NCBI GenBank assembly: GCA_023105745.1
Contig: JALGQZ010000004.1
Location: 32,919,816-32,983,815 of the forward strand
Source of the DNA: Austropuccinia psidii
Lineage: Eukaryota > Basidiomycota > Pucciniomycetes > Pucciniales > Sphaerophragmiaceae
Reading direction: 5' to 3'
DNA length: 64,000 nt
Shown: positions 56,216-64,000 of the stretch, piece by piece
Numbering within the stretch: the stretch's first letter is position 1
Layout of the letters: every line of letters starts with the position of its first letter
Program-made: the position numbers and the translations under genes
The notes under the pieces: generated by a model
Seen by the model: only the letters and a program-made list of their open reading frames with translations
Database searches by the model: none
What the model was told of the DNA's origin: nothing

Positions 56216-58060
56216 TGTGAGCCTTAGAGGTAATTTCATATACCCAAAAGACCACAAATATAAAAAAAAACATATTAATATAAATAAAATAAATTTATTT
56301 ATATTATTAAAATAAAAATCAAAATATAAATATAAAATTATATTAAAAAATAAAAAATTAATTATAATTTAAAAATAAAAATACATTAAATTTTGTAAAT
56401 ATAAAATTACATTTATACTTGAAAAATTTAAGTAAAAATGAAATTTTAACAAAATTGTGAAAAAATAAATAAATTTGGAAAAAAGTTAAATAAAATTTAT
56501 TATAACTTTTTATCCAATAAATAAACATATAAAATTTATTTCACCATTGGATTCCTCATAAAAAATCAGGTGGGGTCACCTCTGAGTGAAATTCTTGTAA
56601 CTCAACTCTAAATAAGCTTAAATTAAGTTTTTAGTATTTTCAATACAAAAGTTGAAAATCCTCAAAACTTTAATTGAATTCTCACCACATGTGGTGTTAA
56701 CCATCAATTTTTGTGTTAAAATTGAGGTGTTGTGTTTAGTTTAGAAGTTATGAGGAATTGAAGTATTTTCAATTGAATTCAATTGAAATGTCAAAATGTG
56801 CGTGTGTATTACATAAGTGAACTTTGATTTACATATGAGGTGTCAATTATTACTGTATTTTACTGTACAATTGAATTGAATTACATATGTAAATTATAAG
56901 TATAATACATGATGAGGAATTAAAAGAAAAATAAATTGGAAAGATTAAATTTGGGGGGGAAAAGGAACTCCAGCTCTAAGGGGGAGCTAGACCCCCAAAA
57001 TCCTTGCTGACAGGCGTGGGATGTCAAAATTCACGCAAAAGTTCATCACTTTTGGCCTGGAATTGAGTTACAGGGTCTGTGGACTCAATTGATGATGAGG
57101 TTTTGATACCAACTGGGGTAGTTTTAGCTGTTGCCAAGAGGGTAAAACTACCCTTAAGATAAAACAATCATAATAAAAACAGTTTTAACTGGTTCTTCTA
57201 CGCCTCTGACACACATTCTGACGTGTTTTGAAGGCTCTAGGCCTGGTATTGCTATAGTAATGGCTGATTTAAGGGTCTAAAATGGCTAAAAATGGCTAAA
57301 AATGGCTTAAACCAGCCCTTTTTTGGTCTAAACCAGGGTTCAATGATGCCATAATTGGCTTTTCTGTTGTCAGACTGTTTTTCACGACTGACAAGAGTAA
57401 ATTTTACTTTTGGAGTAAGAGAATTGATGGCTATAAAAGAATGTCTTCTTTGCCCCACTTTTCTCTTCATGTTAGAATCTTTTCCTTTTATTAATTAGTT
57501 TAAACACTGTTAAACCAATCAATCAAAGATTCCAACCACCACTTTTTAATCATTTTAATCCTTTTAACCACGTGAAAAAATCATTATAATCATTGTTTGT
57601 AACTCTTATAATCATTTTTACCCCTGAACCACCCCAAAAGTGAATTAAAGCATCTTGCATCACTGTTAACTTTGTCACTTTGTTTCCAAATTCACTCTGG
57701 TCACTTTTGGGCGTGTTTTCTCTTTAATATTCTTTTTAAAGACTTTGTTCTTTAATTAATTGCTTGCAGTTCTTTGCTCAATTAATTCCAATTGAAATTG
57801 CTCTTGAAGAAATTTCTTTTGTAGCCTTAAAATATCTCTTGTAGAGTATTTTTTTTGGATAAATTTTTATTGTTGGTAAAACAATAAATTTTTATAATAT
57901 TATTGTTTTATACTAATAAGGTTATAAACAATAAATTTGGCGTGTTTTCCTCTTAAAAATAATATTTCTTACTATTTTTAATAGAATTTTACCTTATACA
58001 AATTTTGAGGACAGGAAAAGTACTTGATTTTTAATCAAAGTTTCATATCCACACCTTACA
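56216..58060 (+). repeat. Element C' 5' LTR
   Basis: 1,845 bp: TGTGAGCCTTAGAGG...CCACACCTTACA. It is the reverse complement of the C LTRs with few changes. TATA box at 57432. Open runs within it on the minus strand (e.g. 57470-57252) are only antisense LTR. Confidence 0.93.
57432..57439 (+). promoter_or_regulatory. TATA box of element C' LTR
   Basis: TATAAAAG in GGCTATAAAAGAATG. Conserved in all five LTRs of this family in the window. Confidence 0.6.
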
Positions 58061-58080
58061 TTTGGGGGCCCGTCGGGAAT
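58061..58080 (+). promoter_or_regulatory. Primer-binding site of element C'
   Basis: TTTGGGGGCCCGTCGGGAAT right after the LTR. From base 3 it resembles a proline tRNA 3'-end complement; the match is not verified. Confidence 0.5.
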
Positions 58081-58207
58081 ATTTTACCTGTGACATATTT
58101 TTTTTACTCTTTTTAAATCTTTTTTCTTATATTGAAAAATTTAAAAACATATAAAAAATACTTATAATTCAAAAAATCCATAAAAAATAATTTTTTTCAT
58201 ATTATAA

Positions 58208-58282
58208 GTGAGGCTTAAATTTTTATTTCTTTTTTAAATATCCTTTTTTTACTTAATTAATTGGCTTTTTCATTAATTTTAG
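58208..58282 (+). other. Predicted leader intron of element C' (creates start codon)
   Basis: 75 nt: donor TTATAA|GTGAGG, acceptor CATTAATTTTAG|TGTCTG. The junction A|TG gives the first ATG of the leader ORF. No ATG precedes it between the LTR end and the donor. Confidence 0.5.
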
Positions 58283-58480
58283 TGTCTGACAACGTGGTAA
58301 GACAAGAAAACATTGAAACAGCCTCAACAGTAACCAGCATTATCCCTGCCAGTACTGTCAATTCTGATCATAATAGCACTGTTATTGTGACTCAAAATAA
58401 CCAGCCTGAACCAATATCTTCTGAATTAATTAACTTGGACATAAGTAATACCCTTCAGAAAGCTAAAAATTTGGCCAATA
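58283..58480 (+). CDS. Element C' spliced leader ORF, exon 2
   Basis: 198 nt, coding TG|SDNVVRQENIE...LQKAKNLAN. Unspliced, the frame would stop at 58512 after ...SKFFDVKILF. The open run can be extended upstream to 58261, but it begins with TTG and lies in the leader intron, so I place the start at the split ATG. Confidence 0.5.
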
Positions 58481-58544
58481 GTAAGTTTTTTGACGTAAAA
58501 ATACTATTTTAAGCCTTTTTAACCATAATTATGCCTTCAACCAG
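58481..58544 (+). other. Predicted gag intron 2 of element C'
   Basis: 64 nt: AATA|GTAAGT ... TTCAACCAG|ATCAGG. It contains the Gag-Pol ATG at 58531. Splicing removes that ATG and selects the second frame; retention keeps it. Confidence 0.6.
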
Positions 58545-61500
58545 ATCAGGAGCCAGCTACAACCCCTCAAGCAGCTACCAAAAAGGTAATAGACGTGATT
58601 ATGGCAGAGGCCAACCAGGTACAGAAGGAAAAGGGTCAGTTGATGACTTCCAAACAACTAAAATGGGTCATTCTGAAGCTGATAATACCATTTTACCTTC
58701 AAAAAGAGCTGACACCGCCACAAGAAGCCTCAGTGGACATATACAAAGCCAGCCACAAAGCTTACAACAATGCACTGCAGTACAAGGAGTACCAGATCCT
58801 GGCAGATATGTGGAAAAATTGCATGAATTCTTACCTGACAGTAAGAAAATTCTTGGGCCATCCCAACACTTGCAAATTGCTCAATGGATGGCATCCATTG
58901 ATGGAGAAGAAAAACATGATGCTTTTGACACTAGGATGGAGGAAAAACAACCCTCCAACACCCAAACCAGTACCAAAAACAGCCCCAGTGGCCAGCAGCA
59001 GCAATTCCAACGTGAAAAAGCAGCCACAAACTCCAAACAAGGGCAAAGGGAAGGCACCAGCCCCAAAACCTTACAGCCAGGGCTACAGAATCCCAAAGAT
59101 TCAGCAGGATGCCATGGAAAATGTATTTCAGATGGCCAGAACCATGATGGAATTACAGAAGAAGGAGGAAGCCAGATTAAGGTTCCAGAAATGATTTCTG
59201 ACATATTTGATTCCATCCCAGAGTTGTATAATGCTATAAATGACGTGAAAAAACATCTTTCTGATAAAAATGACACCATTTGTAACAACATTAAAACAAA
59301 CAACCTGAGTCTGTGCCAAATTAATGAAACACTTATGTGTTTTGAAAAAGTTTTAAGAACAATTAAAAATTCTAATAATGACAATTCTTCTAACATTAAA
59401 ATAAATGAACAATCTGCCATTATTAAAGAATCAACAGATAAGTATTCTAAATTCAATATTGATGACATGATTGAAACAAGAATTAAACAAGCCATAAATA
59501 TTATCAAAACAGATAACAAGAAAGTCCTTGATGACATTTCAAATTCATTTACTGAAGTAAAGACATATACCATTGCCTTGAAAAAGTGTTTTGATGCTTC
59601 ACAAGAAGAAGTATCAAAATTATCAATGAAATTGAATCAAGTCACTGCTGATAATACAAGACAGACAGAGTTATGGCAAAAACTGACACATAAGGAAGAC
59701 ATGTATAAAATTGAAGTAATAAATTTAATACAAAGCTTCCAACATGAATACAGAAATTCCCAAAGGTGTAGCAACAGTAAAATGAATGACATTGAACAAA
59801 TACTGAACACCTTACCAAGAATGTCTACACCTCTAAATCAAAATGAGGGCACAAGAATTCCAAATCCACAAGTATTGGATCCTGATAATTCACAATTAAA
59901 AAATGAATTATCCACTTCTTTTCATAACTTGGAACCATCAATGGGCCAAGCACTCTTGAAAGAAGTTCCAAAACTTAAAGAATGGCCTCACTTCAGTGGT
60001 GAAGGAGAGTATGACCATATGGAATTCATTAGAGGTATTGACATGATCAAAGAGGATTTTGAATTACCAGACAGATTGGTAACAGCCAGGTTTAACACCT
60101 TGTTTACCAGATCAGCTCACAGATGGTACATCAAAATAAGACAAGCACATGGACACCAGAGTTGGACTTGGTGGAAAACCCAAATCATCAACAAATGGGC
60201 AAATGATGCTTGGAGGTTTAAAGTTGAAACAGCCTTTGAATCTGCCAAATTTAATGCTGATAAAGACAGAGCTTTACCATGGTTTTGCCAACAAAAGGAC
60301 AGATTAACAGCATTATATCCTGACATGTCAGAGTTTATGATCCATAGAAAAATTCTGAGACAATGTGGAGGTGACTTAGAGCATGCTGTCAAAAGCAGGA
60401 CTACTGAACAATCTTCAGCAGAAGATATTATCAATATACTAGAAGAAGTAACCACCAGAACCAAAATTGGTTCTAGTAGGGTGAATCTCAAAACAAGGTT
60501 TAATACACATTGGAAAGATTCTGTGGACAAAAACCCCAAAGAAAATTCTGGTAATATTAAATATAAATCTGCAGATACAGTCAGAAAATGCCATATTTGC
60601 CAAAGCACCACCCATTTAGCCAATACATGTCCAAAGAGGGGGAAAATCAATGAAATTGACATTGAAAAGGAACCAGATGTTGAAAAAGAAGACATAATTG
60701 AAGACAATTCAGATGATAAGTCATCCATATTTTCTGAATCTTCAAAAGATATAGAAAATATCAATGCCACTTTTGACATCATGGAATCTTATTCCCACTT
60801 ACCACAATTTAGCAATGGTCAAGTTGATTTATCAAAAGTTCCAGATGCACAACTTATGAAGACAAAACCAAACAGAGGAAAAGGTTATACAGCTGGTAAC
60901 TCCTGTATAACAGAAGTGGTAATTGACAACACGCCCACCAAACTTTTGCTTGACCCAGGAGCCTTCTGCTCTTGTGTTGGAAAATCCTTTCTTAAGACTT
61001 GTGTGCCAAATTTTGAAGACCAATTGTTACCAATTGATGGTATAAAATTCAACAGTGCAAGTAACCCAATGAAAGCATTGGGAATCTTTGAGACCAATGT
61101 CATATTCCCACACATAAATGGGAATTTAAGGATCACAGTTGAATTTGTTGTTATGGAAAATTGCTCTAGTACCCATTTTATATTGGGAAATGACTATTTG
61201 ATCATGTATGGGATAGATTTACATAATAACAAAGACAGATACTTTACAATTGGGGACAATAAGCGCCAGAAATTTGCCTTTTTACCATTTAAAAGACAAA
61301 TTACAGTAAACAAAGTATCACCAGTCAGCTTAGAGTTAGAAAAATTCAATTCTGAACAGTTGAATGAGGCTGAGATAAGCCTTCATCTGACTGATAAACA
61401 AGAAAATGTACTTTCTTCCCTTTTGTATGACCACAAAGGAGCATTTGCTACAGACAAAGAACCTCTGGGAGCAATTATTGGTCATGAAGTTGACATCATT

Positions 61501-63726
61501 CTTAACATTGAGAGACCTTATCCACCACTCTTAAGAAGACCTGCTTATCCAGCAAGTCCAAAATCAAGAGAAGCTCTAGAAATTCATATCAAAGAACTTC
61601 TAGACCTTGGTGTAATAAGAAAAGTAGGCCACAATGAGGAAGTAGAAATAACTACACCAGTCATAGTGGCGTGGCATAATGGAAAATCCAGAATGGTTGG
61701 GGACTTTAGAGCTCTGAACACTTACACTGTTCCAGACAGATACCCAATACCAAAAATCCAAATTGCCCTTACTCAAATATCTCAAGCAGTGTATATAACC
61801 ACTATGGATGCCCTTAAAGGATTCCATCAAAATGTGGTAACACCAAGAGCAAGAAAATACTTGAGAATTATTGTTCATTGTGGAGTGTATGAATACTTAA
61901 GGATGCCCTTTGGTATCAAAAATGCACCTTCACACTTCCAAAGAATGATGAATGAAATCTTCCCTGAAGAACTCTCAGAGGGATGGTTAATCATTTACAT
62001 TGATGACATTATTATCTGTTCAAAGACTTGGGAGGAGCACATGTACAGATTATCAAGAGTTTTGACAAAAATCCAATCAGTAAACATGAAAATCTCCCTG
62101 AAGAAATGTCATTTTGGATTTAAAGAACTTAAGGCACTAGGACATGTTGTATCTGGTTTGTCCCTTGGAATTGATAAAAACAAAGTTGCAGCAGTATTGT
62201 TAAAACCCATGCCTCAGAATAAGAAGGAAATTCAGTCATTCTTGGGTTTTGCAGGATATTACAGGCAACACATTAAAGACTTTGCATCCATAGCAAAACC
62301 ACTTTATAAGTTGTGTGACAAAGACACAGTATTTGAAATGACTGTTGACAGAGTCAAAGCTTTTGAATCTCTAAGAGAAGCATTGACCACTGCTCCACTC
62401 TTACTGATGCCAGACTTTAAATTACCTTTCAAACTGTATATTGATGCATCAGGGGATGGACTAGGTGCTGCACTTCACCAAGTTCAGATCATAAATGATA
62501 AGCCTGTAGAAGGACCCATATGTTTCATATCCAGGCAAATCAAACCAACTGAAGCCAGATATGGAGCAAGTCAAATGGAATGTCTATGCCTTGTCTGGGC
62601 CTTGGAGAAATTGAACTACTTCTTAGAGGGATGTGTTTTTGAAGTAATAACAGATTGTACAGCTGTGAAATCACTTTTGAACATGAAAACACCTAACAGA
62701 CACATGCTCAGATGGCAAATAGCCATACAAGAATACAGAGGCAATATGACTATTGTTCATAAGGATGGGAATATTCATAAGAATGCAGATGGACTAAGCA
62801 GATGGCCATTACCAAATAACATTGATAATCCTGCTTATGTTCCAGAAGAAGCTTCACCACAAATTCCATTAGAAGGAATAAGTGTTACAGACTTGAACAC
62901 CACCTTCTTTGAAGAAGTCAGAAATAGTTACACTCAAGATAAGAATTATAGCATCTTATGCCAATTACTTAACAAAGACTGTAAAGACAACTCTCTAATA
63001 CATGCCTTGGATGAAGTATGGAGAAAATCTTATAATGAAGGAAGATTTCACCTACTGGATGGTATAATTTACCACAGAACCAAGCACACATGTGTCATGA
63101 CAGTTGTAGACAGGTCATTAATCAATCTTGTACTGAAAGAATGCCATGATAGTCCCTTTTCAGGACATCTTTCTGAAGACAGAACAAGAGAGAAAGTGAA
63201 GACCTGCATATGGTGGCCAATGTGGCAAAAAGATGTTGCAGAGTATTGCAAAACCTGTGACAGATGCCAAAAGGCAAATAAATCCACTGGCAAAAGACTT
63301 GGAAATATGATGAAAATCCAAGAACCAAACAGAACTTGGGAAATTGTCCATATGGATTGGGTAACTGGCCTACCACCAGGAGGTGACAGGAGCTATAATG
63401 CTTGCCTAGTAATTGTGGACAGATTCAGTAAAACTCCAATCTTTTTACCATGTCACAAAGATGATACAGCCATGGATACAGCTCTTCTGATATGGAATAG
63501 AGTAGTGTCATGGACTGGGATATTTACAAATATCATCAGTGATAGAGATCCCAAATTCACTTCAGCACTATGGACAAATCTTCACCAATTATTTGGCACT
63601 AAACTGTCTTTCTCTACAGCCTACCACCCACAAACTGATGGCCTGGCTGAAAGAATGATCCAAACCTTAGAGGACATGGTGAGAAGATTTTGTGCATATG
63701 GCCTTGAATTCAAAGATTGTGATTGA
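58531..63726 (+). pseudogene. Element C' Gag-Pol polyprotein (1,731 codons, nonsense-truncated)
   Basis: From MPSTRSG: leader (1-220), helical segment (~220-420), Gag core (W485), zinc knuckle C687/C690/H695/C700, protease box D808-Pro-Gly-Ala, RT with Y1156-I-D-D, RNase H with D1305, integrase zinc finger (HDSPFSGH...CKTCDRC) and catalytic D1609, D1671 and E1707 (D-D35-E). It stops at TGA 63724-63726 after EFKDCD, where C has a Gly codon (GGN to TGA is a single change). Integrase C-terminus and chromodomain are therefore lost from this frame. RT, RNase H and the integrase triad look intact. It overlaps the leader ORF from 58545 to 59194 in the -1 register. Confidence 0.9.
58545..59194 (+). 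CDS. Element C' spliced leader ORF, exon 3 (second gag frame)
   Basis: 650 nt: [24 protein letters not shown] through [20 protein letters not shown] to [16 protein letters not shown], then TGA at 59192-59194. With exon 2 and the split ATG it makes 282 residues: Ser/Asn-rich start, helical middle, Pro/Lys-rich linker ([11 protein letters not shown]), helical end. Near-identical to element C. To reach Gag-Pol from here a ribosome would have to move -1 before 59192; I see no canonical slippery heptamer. Function unknown. Confidence 0.6.
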
Positions 63727-64000
63727 TTTACCCATGATTGGTGTACTCTGTTACCAGCACTGGAGTTAGCATAAAACATCAATCCATGCTAGTACCAATC
63801 AGACTCCTGCTGTTCTAGAAAAAGGATGGAACCCCAAGTTACCCCAAGACTCCTTGAGGAAAGACTTAATTGAAATACATCCCACAGCTGCTAGCTTCAA
63901 AGGAATGCTAGACATGGCTAGAAAGAATGCAGTAAGGTGCATGGAGGACTCTTTTGCATATGCTAAAGACAAATGGGATAAATCTCATGCAACTCCAGAT
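63727..64000 (+). pseudogene. Element C' integrase C-terminal continuation, cut by window end
   Basis: Beyond the TGA the text continues in frame (HDWCTLLPALELA) to about 63771, where 2 bp are missing relative to C (LAYKT). From there it reads open in a new frame (TSIHASTNQTPAVLEKGWNPKLPQ...ATPD) to the last base. The rest of the element lies outside. Confidence 0.85.

Larger units (their letters stand above)
56216..64000 (+). mobile_element. Gypsy element C' (plus strand, runs off the window)
   Basis: Second copy of the C family, head-to-head with C. 5' LTR 56216-58060, primer site, split-start leader, dual-frame gag, Gag-Pol to the window end. Protein text is nearly the same as in C (a few changes per 100 residues by eye). 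The 3' LTR and right target duplication are outside. Confidence 0.93.

Noticed and set aside
58531..59194. Canonical -1 slippery heptamer at the end of the leader frame
   Set aside because: I read the codons before the TGA and found no X-XXY-YYZ pattern; frameshifting remains only a possibility.
1..64000. Host protein-coding gene or intact defence/effector gene
   Set aside because: Every coding-like segment I could identify belongs to a retrotransposon.

Overview
This window is eukaryotic, very AT-rich and made almost entirely of retrotransposons; I see no host gene, rRNA or complete tRNA. The Ty3/Gypsy polyproteins (C-terminal chromodomain-like end, Gag starting with an MPSTRSG-type leader) look like the element families I know from rust fungi (Pucciniales), most closely the transposon-swollen AT-rich genome of the myrtle rust Austropuccinia psidii. 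That assignment is recognition, not a database result.

Layout. 1-2940: AT-rich, nothing recognised. 2948-21150: one decayed LINE (APE endonuclease, reverse transcriptase) cut by a solo LTR (4647-6599, TSD ACTGA) and by a second LTR (D1, 6741-20573). D1 is itself split by a third LTR of the same family (D2, 8489-20424, TSD GTTAT), and D2 by an old minus-strand Gypsy element (A, 8669-18694). This is a four-level nest. 21455-26310: decayed Ty1/Copia element (Gag to RNase H plus 3' LTR). 26430-30240: two further Copia remnants. 30886-31713: two units of a ~400-bp tandem repeat; a third unit lies at 54229-54620. Between units two and three sits Gypsy element B (31714-54223, minus strand, TSD AATTT). 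B is interrupted by a solo LTR (D3, 37504-39735, TSD ATTTG) and by Gypsy element C (41224-51800, minus strand, TSD GGCTG). 54626-56215: spacer with a tRNA-like pol III promoter. 56216-64000: second copy of the C family (C', plus strand), running off the window and head-to-head with C.

How the parts work. A, C and C' share one gene plan and B has a variant of it. The LTR promoter (TATAAAAG in A/C/C') drives a genomic RNA. A short leader intron has a donor preceded by A and an acceptor followed by TG, so the Gag start codon ATG exists only after splicing. A second short intron joins a leader exon to a ~200-codon reading frame. The main Gag-Pol frame overlaps that frame in the -1 register and, in A/C/C', has its own ATG inside the second intron. 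Splice sites and exon lengths are identical in the three A/C-family copies, and B shows the same logic with different sequence. This is the most interesting biology in the window: a splice-made start codon combined with a dual-frame gag.

No element appears autonomous. C has a 508-bp frame-breaking duplication in integrase and HIDD in place of YIDD. C' has a nonsense codon and a 2-bp deletion. B is frameshifted in several places, including at the RT active site. A and the Copia and LINE copies are heavily decayed.
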